64,000 bases of DNA from Telmatospirillum sp. J64-1 (GCF_006980715.1 NZ_SBHN01000004.1:1353-65352); one strand, 5' to 3'; counted from the first letter of the stretch, positions 16,776 to 26,135 are shown. The notes: generated by a model not told the origin, from the sequence alone. A program made the numbers and translations.

Positions 16776-19121
16776 TTACGTCCCGAAACGCCCCGCCCTC
16801 TGCTGCTGGATCGCCTTCCACACGCGATGGGGCGTGGCGGGCATGTCGACGTGACGGATGCCCAAGGGGGAAAGGGCATCGACCACGGCATTGATCACGG
16901 CGGGCGCCGCGCCGATCGTGCCTGCCTCCCCCGCCCCTTTCACGCCCAGGGGATGGGTCCTGCAGGGAATGGATTCGTCGGTCGCGGAGTCGATGCGGGG
17001 CAGGAAATCGGCGCGGGGAACGGCATAATCCATGAAGCTTCCCGCGAGCAGCTGGCCGCTTTCCGGATCATAGGCCGCCATTTCCCACAGGGCTTGGCCG
17101 ATGCCCTGGACGGTGCCACCATGGACCTGACCTTGCAGCAGAAGCGGGTTCAGCACCACGCCGAAATCGTCGACGATGGTATAGCGCAGGATGCTGGTTT
17201 CCCCCGTTTCCGGGTCCACCTCCACTTCGCAGATATGGCAGCCATTGGGATAGGTGCCAGCGGCGGGCTTGAAGCTTTCCGTCGCATCCAGGCAAGGCGT
17301 CATGCCCTCGGGCAGATGGTCGGGATCGCGGGAGGCGCGGGCCAGTTCATCCAGCGTGATCGAGCGCTCGCTGCCCGGAAGGGTGAAGCGGCCATCGGCG
17401 AAGGAAAGGTCTTCTTCCGGCGCTTGCAGCAGATGGGCGGCCAGCCGCTTCGCCTTGGCCTGTACCGCCTCGATGGCCTGGGCCAGGGCCGCCCCGCCGA
17501 CGGGGATGGAGCGCGATCCGCCGGTGCCGCTGCCGGTGGCGACCACATCCGTATCGCCCTGGTGGACCTTGATGCGCGACAAAGGCAGGGACAGCCCGTC
17601 GGCCACCATCTGGGCATAGGCGGTCTCATGGCCTTGGCCGGTGGATTGGGTGCCGATCAGCACGGTGGCATCGCCCTCGGGGGACAGCATGATCCGCGCC
17701 GTTTCCGGTCCTCCGCCGCCACAGGCTTCGATGTAATAGGCCAGCCCGATGCCGCGCAGCCTGCCGTTCTTCGCAGATTGCTCGCGCCGGGCGGGAAAGC
17801 CGGACCAGTCGGCGCGCGCCATGGCCTGGTCCATCAGACGGGCGAAATCGCCGGAATCATAGGTCTTGCCGCCCGAGGTGGTGAAGGGCATCTGCTCAGG
17901 CGCGATGAAGTTCCGCCGCCTGATCTCGTCGGGCGCCAGTCCCGTCTCGCGCGCCGCCGCATCCACCAGCCGCTCGATCAGATAGGCCGCCTCCGGCCGC
18001 CCCGCCCCGCGATAGGCATCGACCGGGGCGGTATTGGTCAGGGCGCAGCGCACATGGACATGGAGATGAGGCGTGCGATAGACGCCGGACAGCATGCCGC
18101 TGCCGCCCAAGGTCGGGATGAAGGCCCCCATCTGCGAGACATAAGCTCCCAGATTGGCCACCGTCTCGACCTTCAGCGCCAGGAAATGGCCGTCCTCGTC
18201 CAGGGCCAGCCGGGCATGGCTATGATGGTCGCGGCCATGGGTATCGGTAAGGAAGGCCTCGGAGCGGTCGCCGACCCATTTCACCGGGCGTCCCAGCTTG
18301 CGCGCGGCATAGAGCACCAGCGCATGCTCGGGAAACAGGAAAATGCGCATGCCGAAACCGCCGCCCACATCCCCGGCCACCACGCGCATCTTTTCTTCCG
18401 GAATGCCGAAGACATGGCGGCACAGCCATGTGCGCAGGCTGTGCGAGCCCTGGCTGCCGGTATAGAGGGTGAAACGGTCCTCCGCCTCGTCCCACTGGCC
18501 CAAAGCGGCACGGGGCTCCATGGCGATGGGGGCGACACGGTTGTTGATGAGGTCCAGGCTGACGATGCGGGCGGCCGATTGGAAGGCCTCGGCCACGGCG
18601 GCCTCGTCGCCCATTTCCCAATCCACGATCAGATTGTCCGGATGACTGTCATGGACAGCGGGCGCGCCGGCCTCCAGCGCATCCATCGCCTCGGCCACGG
18701 CAGGCAGGGGATCGTAGTCCACCTGTACCAGTTCGGCGGCATCCCGGGCCTGGGCCTGGGTTTCGGCGATCACGATCGCCACTGCCTCGCCGACATGGCG
18801 CACCACGCCCTGGGCCAGCGGGCGGCGGCGGGGGGCCGTCATCCGGCTGCCGTCGCGATTCTGGGGCAGGAAGATGGTGGGCACGTCGCCGATGCCGTCC
18901 GCATCCAGGTCGGCGCAGGTGAAGATGTCGATCACGCCCGGCATGGCGCGGGCGGCCTCCAACGCGATGGCTTCGATGCGCGCATGGGCATAGACCGAGC
19001 GCACCACCACCATATGGGCCTGATTGGGCAGGCTGCGGTCATCCGTATAGGTGCCCTGCCCCGTCAGGAAGCGCCGGTCTTCGACGCGACGGATGGGCTG
19101 GCCTGCGCCGAAACGTCCCAT
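16776..19121 (-). CDS. Xanthine dehydrogenase/CO dehydrogenase-type molybdopterin-binding large subunit
   Basis: A protein of 781 aa, the usual length of CoxL-type subunits. It has the N-terminal 'RRVEDRRFLTGQGTYTDD', the moco-binding 'GDVGGGFGMR' and the catalytic-Glu region 'GVKGAGEAGTIGAAPA'. The active-site loop reads AYRGAGRPE, which marks form II (CoxL-like) enzymes rather than true CO dehydrogenase (AYXCSFR). The true substrate is unknown. Odd point: the FAD and 2Fe-2S subunits that normally accompany it are absent; neighbours are cysQ and a divergent PilZ gene. Confidence 0.92.
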   Translation of the reverse strand: MGRFGAGQPIRRVEDRRFLTGQGTYTDDRSLPNQAHMVVVRSVYAHARIEAIALEAARAMPGVIDIFTCADLDADGIGDVPTIFLPQNRDGSRMTAPRRRPLAQGVVRHVGEAVAIVIAETQAQARDAAELVQVDYDPLPAVAEAMDALEAGAPAVHDSHPDNLIVDWEMGDEAAVAEAFQSAARIVSLDLINNRVAPIAMEPRAALGQWDEAEDRFTLYTGSQGSHSLRTWLCRHVFGIPEEKMRVVAGDVGGGFGMRIFLFPEHALVLYAARKLGRPVKWVGDRSEAFLTDTHGRDHHSHARLALDEDGHFLALKVETVANLGAYVSQMGAFIPTLGGSGMLSGVYRTPHLHVHVRCALTNTAPVDAYRGAGRPEAAYLIERLVDAAARETGLAPDEIRRRNFIAPEQMPFTTSGGKTYDSGDFARLMDQAMARADWSGFPARREQSAKNGRLRGIGLAYYIEACGGGGPETARIMLSPEGDATVLIGTQSTGQGHETAYAQMVADGLSLPLSRIKVHQGDTDVVATGSGTGGSRSIPVGGAALAQAIEAVQAKAKRLAAHLLQAPEEDLSFADGRFTLPGSERSITLDELARASRDPDHLPEGMTPCLDATESFKPAAGTYPNGCHICEVEVDPETGETSILRYTIVDDFGVVLNPLLLQGQVHGGTVQGIGQALWEMAAYDPESGQLLAGSFMDYAVPRADFLPRIDSATDESIPCRTHPLGVKGAGEAGTIGAAPAVINAVVDALSPLGIRHVDMPATPHRVWKAIQQQRAGRFGT

Positions 19122-19202
19122 ATCCCTGCTCCCCTGGTTGTCGTTCCTCCGCCGATAGAATGGGCATGGCAGCGTCTCTCGCCAAGGGTTCGTCTATCGG
19201 GG

Positions 19203-19589
19203 GTGGAAAAGAAGTTAACAATAGTGCAGCATCAAGAAATGTTGCATTTCTTCGCCACGCTTTTCGGCAGGGATCGACGCCTGCAACCACGCCACCCCTG
19301 CCGCCTGCGGGTGACGCTGGGTGTGCCCGGCCGGCGCAGCCCCATCGGTGGCACGATCCGCAACATCAGCACCGAAGGCTTCCTTTTCACCCCCCATGGG
19401 CAAATGGGCTTCGTTCCCGCCCATGCGGTGCGCCTGACCGTGGGCGAGCAGAGCTTCGCCGCGCAGGTCCAGCAACGTTCCGCCCATGGCCTGCATTGCC
19501 GCTTCGTCCGCCCGCTCTCGCAGGAGCAATTGGCCGCCCTGCTGCGCCTATCCGGCGCGGAAGCGGCAGAGGAAGTGGAACCGGCCTGA
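19203..19589 (+). CDS. PilZ domain protein
   Basis: About 128 aa. The PilZ c-di-GMP-binding signature is visible: an RRLQPRHPCR arginine motif followed by 'GTIRNISTEGFLF' (N-x-S-x-x-G). The start is uncertain: GTG 19203, GTG 19224 (AAGAAG nine bases upstream) and ATG 19239 are all in frame. A single-domain PilZ protein probably relays c-di-GMP level to a partner that is not encoded next to it. It is divergent from the CoxL-like gene and convergent with mgtC. Confidence 0.78.
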   Translation: MEKKLTIVQHQEMLHFFATLFGRDRRLQPRHPCRLRVTLGVPGRRSPIGGTIRNISTEGFLFTPHGQMGFVPAHAVRLTVGEQSFAAQVQQRSAHGLHCRFVRPLSQEQLAALLRLSGAEAAEEVEPA

Positions 19590-19592
19590 AGG

Positions 19593-20285
19593 TCAGTCCC
19601 CGGTCGGCGAGATGCGGAATTCCAGGATGTCGTCCCTGGCCCGCAGATCCGCCGCCAGCGTCTCGACATTTTCCTTCCGCACCGTCTTGATGACCATGCG
19701 GTATTCGAAGACGGCCCCGCTTTCGCTCAGGCGGTAGCTCATGTTCGAGATGCTGAAGTCGTGATCCTCGATCAGCTTCCGCACGTCGGGTTCCGCCAGC
19801 ACCTGTTCCTTGCGGAAACGGATCAGGTGCTGGGCATAGAATTGCGTCGGCATGCGGTATTCGATCAGGCGGAATACGGCGAGCGTCAGCAAGGTTCCCG
19901 CCGTCGCCACGATAGCCGGGAAATAGAAGCCGATGCCGAACAGGATCCCCAGGGCCGAGGTGATCCAGATCGAGGCGGCGGTGGTCAGGCCGCGCACCGA
20001 CAGGCCTTCCTTGAAGATGACCCCGGCCCCCAGGAAGCCGATACCGGTCATGATGCCTTGGGCCATGCGGGTGGGATCGGTGCGGATGGTTTCCATGGGG
20101 GCCGCGCCGATCCATTGCCATTGATAGGTGGTCACCATCATCAGCAGGGCCGAGGCGAGGCAGACCAGGGCATGGGTGCGGAAACCCGCCGGACGGCCAT
20201 GGAAGCTGCGTTCCAGCCCGATCAGGCTGCCGGCCGCCCAGGCGGCAGCAAGGTGCAGCGCCATCTCCACATAGTCTTGGGGCAT
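19593..20285 (-). CDS. MgtC/SapB family protein
   Basis: A protein of 230 aa. The N-terminal membrane domain (about residues 1-140) has the family features 'AAWAAGSLIGLERSFHGRPA', 'GFRTHALVCLASAL' and 'GIMTGIGFLGAGVIFKEG'. The C-terminal part is a cytoplasmic ACT-like domain. MgtC proteins are linked to growth at low magnesium and to control of the F-type ATPase in some bacteria. The 5' leader holds two adjoining hairpins (20347-20383). Confidence 0.9.
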   Translation of the reverse strand: MPQDYVEMALHLAAAWAAGSLIGLERSFHGRPAGFRTHALVCLASALLMMVTTYQWQWIGAAPMETIRTDPTRMAQGIMTGIGFLGAGVIFKEGLSVRGLTTAASIWITSALGILFGIGFYFPAIVATAGTLLTLAVFRLIEYRMPTQFYAQHLIRFRKEQVLAEPDVRKLIEDHDFSISNMSYRLSESGAVFEYRMVIKTVRKENVETLAADLRARDDILEFRISPTGD

Positions 20286-20346
20286 TTACGGGTGCTCTCT
20301 TGGAGGAACCAGTCATGCGGACCAAGAAGATGTGACACTTCCATGA

Positions 20347-20383
20347 CAGGGGAACAATCACCCCTGAGGGCCATAAGCCCTCA
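20347..20383 (-). promoter_or_regulatory. Two adjoining hairpins in the region upstream of mgtC
   Basis: CAGGGG-N8-CCCCTG (20347-20366) and TGAGGGC-CATAA-GCCCTCA (20365-20383) share bases 20365-20366, so the two stems compete at their junction. They lie 60-100 bases upstream of the mgtC ATG and after the ABC1 gene stop. No T-run follows. They could be a leader control element or a terminator remnant of the upstream gene. Confidence 0.4.
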
Positions 20384-20414
20384 AATGGTTAGAGCAAAAA
20401 CATATGGAGGAAAA

Positions 20415-21761
20415 TCATATGGCCGCCGGCAGGTCCACTGCCCGCAACGCCTCGGTCTGGCGGCGGGTCAGTTCCTCCACGTCGAAATCGCCGATCATGT
20501 CGTGGAAAAGCCGGTACCAGTTGATCTCGGCCTTCAGGTGCAGGAAGACCGATCCCAGGCCGATGGCGGCGCGGTCCATCAGCACGAATTCCCGGGGCGG
20601 ACTGACGCCGCCGACGCGGCGCAATTCGCGATGGACCCGCTCGGCCACCTCGCGGCCATAAAGCCCGCTATTGGTTTCCTGGATCATGCGCTTGCGGTCT
20701 TCCAGCAGCGGCGCATAGACGAAACCGGCCCAGATGTTCAGGACCTCCATCACCTCGGGCTTGAGGTCGTTGAACCCCCAGCTGCGATAGGCTTCCGCCG
20801 CCAGTTCCTTGTCCTCGGTCTGCAGGGCGCGGTACAGGTCGATGACGCCCTTGACGAAGCTGGGCGGGAAGACGCGGATGGCGCCGAAATCCAGCAGATT
20901 GATGCCGAGGTCCGGACGCACGGTGTAATTGCCCAGATGCGGGTCGCCGTGGATGACACCGTAATAGTAGAACGGCACATACCAGGCGCGGAACATGTTG
21001 TAGGCTAGTGTGTCGCGCGTTTCCTGGTCGGCCTCGCTGAAATCCAGGATGCGGCTTCCTTCCAGCCAGGTCATGGTCAGCAGGCGCTTCGTCGTCAGCT
21101 CCGGCACCACCTCGGGCACATGCACGCCGTCCTCGTCGCGCAGCATATGGGCGTAGAGCCGCATCTGCTTCGATTCCCGCAGGTAATCCAACTCCTCGCG
21201 CAGGCGGTCGCTGATTTCCGCGTGGATATTGCTGGTATCGATGGACGGGTCATAGCGCTTGTAGATGCCGAAGATCAGCCGCAGCTGCCGCAGGTCGGCT
21301 TCGACCACCGAGGTCATGTCGGGATATTGCAGCTTGCAGGCCAGCAGCCGCCCGTCATGGCCGGTGGCACGGTGGACCTGCCCCAGCGAGGCGGCCGCCG
21401 AGGCCTCCTGCCCGAAGCTGGCGAAGCGCTTCTGCCAGTCCGGACCAAGCTCGGCGGCCATGCGGCGCTTGACGAAGGCCCAGCCCATCTGCGGCGCATT
21501 GGCCTGCAACTGGGCCAGTTCGATGGCATATTCCTGGGGCAGCGCATCGGGGATGGTGGACATGATCTGTGCCACCTTCATGAGCGGGCCCTTCAGCCCG
21601 CCCAAGGCCGCCTTCAGTTCCCCGGCATGACGGCCGCGGTCCAGCTTGATGCCGAACACCCGCTCGCCCGCCAGCCGGGCCGCCAGTCCGCCGACGGCGG
21701 TCGAGACCTGCGCATAACGCTTGACCCGCCCGCCGATGCTGTTTTCCTCGCCGTTGCTCAG
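20415..21761 (-). CDS. ABC1/AarF-UbiB family atypical kinase
   Basis: About 448 aa if translation begins at the CTG at 21761. ABC1 features are present: 'GPLMKVAQIMSTIPDALP' (KxGQ-like motif, here KVAQ), the E-x-D region 'REELDYLRES', 'GVIHGDPHLGN' and 'LLDFGAIR'. Family members support ubiquinone synthesis. The first standard start codon is GTG 21659, but the frame upstream encodes family-like sequence (GGRVKRYAQVSTAVGGLAAR) and contains no ATG, GTG or TTG. The CTG overlaps the stop of the M3 peptidase gene (CTGA), with GGAGAG six bases before it. Confidence 0.85.
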   Translation of the reverse strand: MSNGEENSIGGRVKRYAQVSTAVGGLAARLAGERVFGIKLDRGRHAGELKAALGGLKGPLMKVAQIMSTIPDALPQEYAIELAQLQANAPQMGWAFVKRRMAAELGPDWQKRFASFGQEASAAASLGQVHRATGHDGRLLACKLQYPDMTSVVEADLRQLRLIFGIYKRYDPSIDTSNIHAEISDRLREELDYLRESKQMRLYAHMLRDEDGVHVPEVVPELTTKRLLTMTWLEGSRILDFSEADQETRDTLAYNMFRAWYVPFYYYGVIHGDPHLGNYTVRPDLGINLLDFGAIRVFPPSFVKGVIDLYRALQTEDKELAAEAYRSWGFNDLKPEVMEVLNIWAGFVYAPLLEDRKRMIQETNSGLYGREVAERVHRELRRVGGVSPPREFVLMDRAAIGLGSVFLHLKAEINWYRLFHDMIGDFDVEELTRRQTEALRAVDLPAAI

Positions 21762-23560
21762 CTCAAGCTCTCCAGTTCGTCGATGAAGCCGCCAATGACG
21801 TTCAGCCCCCGGCGCCAGAAGGCCGGGTCGCTGGCATCCAGCCCGAAGGGGGCCAGAAGCTCCTTGTGCCGCTTGGTGCCGCCCGCCTGCAGCATCTCCA
21901 GGTACTTCGACTGGAATTGCGGCGCGCCCTGCTGATAGACGTCGTAGAGCGAGTTCACCAGGCAGTCGCCGAAGGCATAGGCATAGACGTAGAAGGGCGA
22001 GTGGATAAAGTGCGGAATATAGGCCCAGAAGTTCCTGTATTCCTCGCCGAAGCGGAAGACCGGCCCCAGGCTTTCATACTGCACCGACATCCAGATCTCG
22101 CCCAGGCGCTCGGCGCTCAGTTCACCATTGCGGCGTTCCTCGTGAACCTGGCGCTCGAACTCGTAGAAGGCGACCTGGCGCACCACCGTGTTCAGCATGT
22201 CCTCGACCTTCGAGGCCAGCATGATGCGCTTGCGCTTCGGGTCCTGTTCCTTGCGCAGCATGGCCTGGAAGGTCAGCATCTCGCCGAAGACCGAGGCCGT
22301 CTCGGCCAGGGTCAGCGGGGTATGGGACAGCAGCGGCCCCTGCTTGCCCGCCAGCACCTGATGGACGCCATGGCCCAGTTCATGGGCCAGCGTCATCACA
22401 TCGCGGCTCTTGCCCAGGTAGTTGAGCAGCAGATAGGGATGCGCCGACGGCACGGTGGGATGGGCGAAGGCGCCCGAAGCCTTGCCCGGACGGGCCGGGG
22501 CATCGATCCAGGCATTGTCGAAGAAGCGCTTGCCGACTTCCGCCAGATCCGGCGAGAACTCGCCATAGGCTTGCAGCACGCAGTCGCGCGCCTCGTCCCA
22601 GCGCCACAGCTTGTCGTCGTCATCGGGCAGCGGGGCGTTGCGGTCCCAGTAATCCATCTGCTCGACACCGAACCACTTCGCCTTCAGGCGGTAGTAGCGG
22701 TGCGACAGGTTGCCGTAGGAGCCCTTGACCGCCGCCACCAGGGCGTCCACCACCTCGTCCTCGACCTGGTTGGCAAGGTTGCGCGACGAGGTCGGGCGGG
22801 CATAGTTGCGCCACTTGTCCTCGATCTCCTTGTCCTTGGCCAAGGTGTTGGTGACCAGCGCGAACAGGCGGATATTCTCGCCCAGCACCTTGCCCAGGGA
22901 CTTCGCCGCTTCCTCGCGCTTGGCGCTGTCCTTGTCGGAAAGCTGGTTCAGCGTCTCGGTCAGGGTCTTCTCGGTGCCACCCAGCGGGAAGCGCAGATTG
23001 GCCAGCGTTTCGTCGAACAGGCGGTTCCAGGCGGAACTGCCCGTGACGTCCTTCTCGTGCAGCAAGCGCTCCAGGTCGTCGGAAAGCTGGTGCGGGCGGA
23101 AGACGCGCAGGTCGCGCAGCCAGGAACGGTAATGGGCCAGGCGGGGCGAGGCCAGCTTCTCTTCCAGCGCCGCATCCTCCAGCCGGTTCAGCTCCAGCGT
23201 GAAGAACAGGGTATGGGTCGAGATATCGTTCACCCTTTCCTGCATCACCTGATAGAAGCGGCCGCGCTCGGGATCGGCCACATTGCCGGCATAATGCAGG
23301 TAGGCGAAGCTCATGATCCGGCCGAGGATTTCGCTGATGGCCTCGTATTCCTCGACGGCGCCCCCCAGCTCGTCGCCCGACATCTCGGCCAGGCGGCCCT
23401 GATAAGTGTTGCTGAAATCCTGGGATTTCCGCTCGACCATCTCCAGATCATTCTTAAGTTCCGGTCCATCAACCGAAGGATAGAGGTCTCGCAAATCCCA
23501 TTCGGGCAGATTTCCAAGCTCTTCACGTTCCGCCGAAACTGCCGCTATTGCTTCACTCAT
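21758..23560 (-). CDS. M3 family oligoendopeptidase
   Basis: A protein of 600 aa of the PepF type. The zinc site is 'LAHELGHGVHQ' (His393, Glu394, His397), with the downstream Glu in 'LAETASVFGEML'. It should cleave short peptides in the cytoplasm; there is no signal peptide. The ATG at 23560 follows AAGGAG at ideal spacing. Its stop codon overlaps the likely start of the ABC1 kinase gene, so the two form an operon. Confidence 0.95.
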   Translation of the reverse strand: MSEAIAAVSAEREELGNLPEWDLRDLYPSVDGPELKNDLEMVERKSQDFSNTYQGRLAEMSGDELGGAVEEYEAISEILGRIMSFAYLHYAGNVADPERGRFYQVMQERVNDISTHTLFFTLELNRLEDAALEEKLASPRLAHYRSWLRDLRVFRPHQLSDDLERLLHEKDVTGSSAWNRLFDETLANLRFPLGGTEKTLTETLNQLSDKDSAKREEAAKSLGKVLGENIRLFALVTNTLAKDKEIEDKWRNYARPTSSRNLANQVEDEVVDALVAAVKGSYGNLSHRYYRLKAKWFGVEQMDYWDRNAPLPDDDDKLWRWDEARDCVLQAYGEFSPDLAEVGKRFFDNAWIDAPARPGKASGAFAHPTVPSAHPYLLLNYLGKSRDVMTLAHELGHGVHQVLAGKQGPLLSHTPLTLAETASVFGEMLTFQAMLRKEQDPKRKRIMLASKVEDMLNTVVRQVAFYEFERQVHEERRNGELSAERLGEIWMSVQYESLGPVFRFGEEYRNFWAYIPHFIHSPFYVYAYAFGDCLVNSLYDVYQQGAPQFQSKYLEMLQAGGTKRHKELLAPFGLDASDPAFWRRGLNVIGGFIDELESLS

Positions 23561-23686
23561 CCAGATGCTCCTTGCGCCAGACAGCCATATGGGTATCCAC
23601 TCGAAATTCGCCAACCGCGCCCGAGAATGATCCCTATGTAGGAAACGAGGCGCGGCGAGGAAACCATAAGGGGAGAAATTCCAGGC

Positions 23687-25525
23687 ATGGACTATGCTTC
23701 CGTCCGCAACCTGACCGCCATGTTTTTTGATCAGGCCAAGCGCCTGGGAGACAAGCCTTTTCTGTGGGAAAAACAGAATGGTGTCTATGTCTCCCGCAGC
23801 TGGCGCCGCGTGGCGGAACAAATCCGCGAACTCGCCCGCGGCCTGCGCGCCCTGGGCATCGGGCGCGGCGACCGGGTCCTGCTGGTCTCGGAAAACCGCC
23901 CGGAATGGCTGATCGCGGATATCGCCATCATGGCCGCGGGCGGTATCACCGTTCCCGCCTTCACCACCAACACCTGTCCCGACCATCAGCACCTGCTGAA
24001 CAATTCCGGCGCCAAGGCGGTGATCGTCTCGAGCCGGAATCTGCTGGAAAAGGTTCTTCCGGCCGCCTGGCAGGTGCCGCAGAACCCGCTGATCATCGTC
24101 ATGGAGCCCTTGCCGCCGCGCCAGCAGAGCGGCGTGACCGTCCTGCCCTGGGAACAGGCCGTCGCGGCGGGACGGGAAGCCCCCGACGAGATCGACCGCA
24201 TCATCGCCGAAACGGCGCGCGACGACACCGCCTGCCTGATCTACACCTCGGGCACCGGCGGCGCCCCCAAGGGCGTGATGACCCATCACGGCGCCATCAT
24301 CCATAATTGCATGGGCGCCTATGACGTGCTGTGCGAACTGGGGCTGGCCGACGAGGTCTTCCTGTCCTTCCTGCCTCTGTCCCATTCCTACGAGCATACG
24401 GCGGGGCAATTCTTCCCGATCTCGCTGGGGGCGCAGATCTATTACGCCGAAGGCGCCGACACGCTGGCGGCCAATATGCTGGAAGCCCGCCCGACCATCA
24501 TGACCGCCGTGCCGCGCCTCTACGAGATGATGCGGCTGCGCATCCTGCGCGGCATCGAGCGCGGCGACGAGCGCAAGCGGCGATTCTTCATGCGGGCGCT
24601 GGAACTGGGCGGCAAGGCCTATGAGCGCCAGCGCATGTCCCTGCGCGAGCGGCTGGAGAATTGGGCCCTGGACTTCCTGGTCCGGCGCAAGGTCAAGCAA
24701 CGCTTCGGCGGCCGCCTGAAGGCGATGGTTTCGGGCGGCGCACCGCTGAATTACGAGGTGGGCCTGTTCTTCACCGCGCTGGGGGTGCGCATCCTGCAAG
24801 GCTACGGCCAGACCGAAACCGGCCCGGTCATCGCCGTCAACCGGCCCGGCAAGGTCAAGCTTCACGCCGTCGGCCCGCCGATGAAGGAGGTGGACCTGCG
24901 GATCGCCCCGGACGGCGAGATCCTGGTGCGCGGTGAGCTGGTGATGCAGGGCTATTGGGGCAATCCCGAAGCCACCGCCCAGACCATCACCGACGGACGC
25001 TGGCTGCATACCGGCGACATGGGCGAACTGGACGAGGACGGCCATCTGGTCATCACCGACCGCAAGAAGGACATCATCGTCAATTCCGGCGGCGACAACA
25101 TCTCACCGCAGCGCATCGAAGGCTTCCTGACCCTCCAGCCGGAAATCGCCCAGGCCATGGCCTATGGCGACCGCCGCCCCCATCTGGTGGCCCTGCTGGT
25201 GCCCGATGCCGAATGGGCGCAATCCTGGGCGCGCCAGAACGACAAGCCGCAGGAGCTGGAACAGCTGATCGAAGACGCCGACTTCCGCCGGGTCATCGCC
25301 AATGCCGTCGAGCGGGTCAACACCAACCTGTCGCCGCTGGAGAAGATCCGCCGCTTCACGATGATTCCCGAGCCCTTCTCGGTGGCGAACGAGATGATGA
25401 CCCCCACCCTGAAGATCCGCCGCCATATCATCCGCCAGCATTACGGCGACAGGCTGGAAGCCCTGTATAACGAACGACGCCGCCGCTCTCGCGGGGGTGA
25501 AGAGGAAGCGGCGGCGGGGGAATGA
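23687..25525 (+). CDS. AMP-dependent synthetase/ligase (long-chain acyl-CoA synthetase type)
   Basis: A protein of 612 aa. It should activate a carboxylic acid, probably a fatty acid, with ATP and load it on CoA. The P-loop reads YTSGTGGAPKG (about residue 186), and further motifs are 'YGQTETGPVI', 'WLHTGDMGELDEDGHL' and 'DRKKDIIVNSGGDNISP'. The family form resembles FAA1-like enzymes. AGGGGAG precedes the ATG. It is divergent from the peptidase gene and ends in an arginine/glutamate-rich tail. Confidence 0.9.
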   Translation: MDYASVRNLTAMFFDQAKRLGDKPFLWEKQNGVYVSRSWRRVAEQIRELARGLRALGIGRGDRVLLVSENRPEWLIADIAIMAAGGITVPAFTTNTCPDHQHLLNNSGAKAVIVSSRNLLEKVLPAAWQVPQNPLIIVMEPLPPRQQSGVTVLPWEQAVAAGREAPDEIDRIIAETARDDTACLIYTSGTGGAPKGVMTHHGAIIHNCMGAYDVLCELGLADEVFLSFLPLSHSYEHTAGQFFPISLGAQIYYAEGADTLAANMLEARPTIMTAVPRLYEMMRLRILRGIERGDERKRRFFMRALELGGKAYERQRMSLRERLENWALDFLVRRKVKQRFGGRLKAMVSGGAPLNYEVGLFFTALGVRILQGYGQTETGPVIAVNRPGKVKLHAVGPPMKEVDLRIAPDGEILVRGELVMQGYWGNPEATAQTITDGRWLHTGDMGELDEDGHLVITDRKKDIIVNSGGDNISPQRIEGFLTLQPEIAQAMAYGDRRPHLVALLVPDAEWAQSWARQNDKPQELEQLIEDADFRRVIANAVERVNTNLSPLEKIRRFTMIPEPFSVANEMMTPTLKIRRHIIRQHYGDRLEALYNERRRRSRGGEEEAAAGE

Positions 25526-25555
25526 AGACTGGCGGGCTGCTTTCGGCCCGCCCCA

Positions 25556-25664
25556 CCCTTCGAGACGGCCCTTCGCGGCTCCTCAGGGTGAGGCTGGTTT
25601 CTTGTTCTTTCTCAACAAGATCACCCTCATGCCGAGGAGTCCGGAGGGCCGTCTCGAAGCATGG
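25556..25664. repeat. Dispersed inverted-repeat element, copy 2
   Basis: It has the same layout as 401-510: CACCCTTCGAGACGGCCC, GGCTCCTCAGGGTGAGGCT, an AT-rich centre, then TCACCCTCATGCCGAGGAG and GGGCCGTCTCGAAGCATGGG. The outer arms are near-perfect reverse complements. It lies between an acyl-CoA synthetase and the convergent cbpM gene. Confidence 0.8.
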
Positions 25665-25707
25665 GCGACGGCCCATTCAGAGTGCTGCCGAACCCTTTTT
25701 TCTTCGT

Positions 25708-25729
25708 CGCTCCCGCTTGCGCGGGGGCG
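25708..25729. repeat. Degenerate REP hairpin
   Basis: CGCTCCCGC-TTGC-GCGGGGGCG forms a 9-bp stem with one G-T pair. It resembles the REP cores at 8441 and 11881 with a changed loop. The rest of 25665-25788 shows no gene. Confidence 0.5.
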
Positions 25730-25788
25730 AGGATGCATTGCGGGCGAGATCGGCCTTGTCAGCAGCCTGCAGGACGGCCGCCCATCCC

Positions 25789-26106
25789 CTACCCCTCCGC
25801 CTGGAGCAGCTTCTCGATCTCGGCGCGGGTTTCCGGCGGCAGGTGCTGGATCAGGTCCCTGATGCGGTGCAGGCTGGTGCGGGCGGCGTAGAGCTGGTCG
25901 AGCAGCGACAGGATGACGGGGACGGCCTCGTCGTTGACGGCCATGTCGCGTTTCAGCTCGCAGATCAGTTGAAGGCGGGCCACGTCGCTTTCATCGAAGA
26001 ACCAGTCGTCCTCCTGCCGGGTCGGCTTGACCCAGCTCTGCTCCACCCACAGGGTCAGGTCGGCCCGCTCCAGGCTGAAGGTGACCAAGACTTCCTCGAA
26101 GGTCAT
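25789..26106 (-). CDS. cbpM: Chaperone modulator CbpM
   Basis: A protein of 105 aa, MerR-like helical. CbpM binds the J-domain of CbpA and blocks its activity. 'WVKPTRQEDDWFFDESDVARL' and the helical 'LLDQLYAARTSLHRIRDLI' match the family. It follows cbpA by 29 bp, the usual order. Confidence 0.88.
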   Translation of the reverse strand: MTFEEVLVTFSLERADLTLWVEQSWVKPTRQEDDWFFDESDVARLQLICELKRDMAVNDEAVPVILSLLDQLYAARTSLHRIRDLIQHLPPETRAEIEKLLQAEG

Positions 26107-26135
26107 TGCGGCCCCCGTCGTTATTCCGTCCCTAC

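Noticed and set aside
16827-19202. Very long plus-strand open frame opposite the CoxL-like gene
   Set aside because: It is the antisense shadow of a high-GC gene; only its last part (from about 19203) has PilZ sequence and is real.
21758-25045. 1095-codon minus-strand frame reaching through the acyl-CoA synthetase
   Set aside because: Only the part from 23560 down is M3 peptidase; the rest is antisense to the ligase gene and has shadow-type composition.
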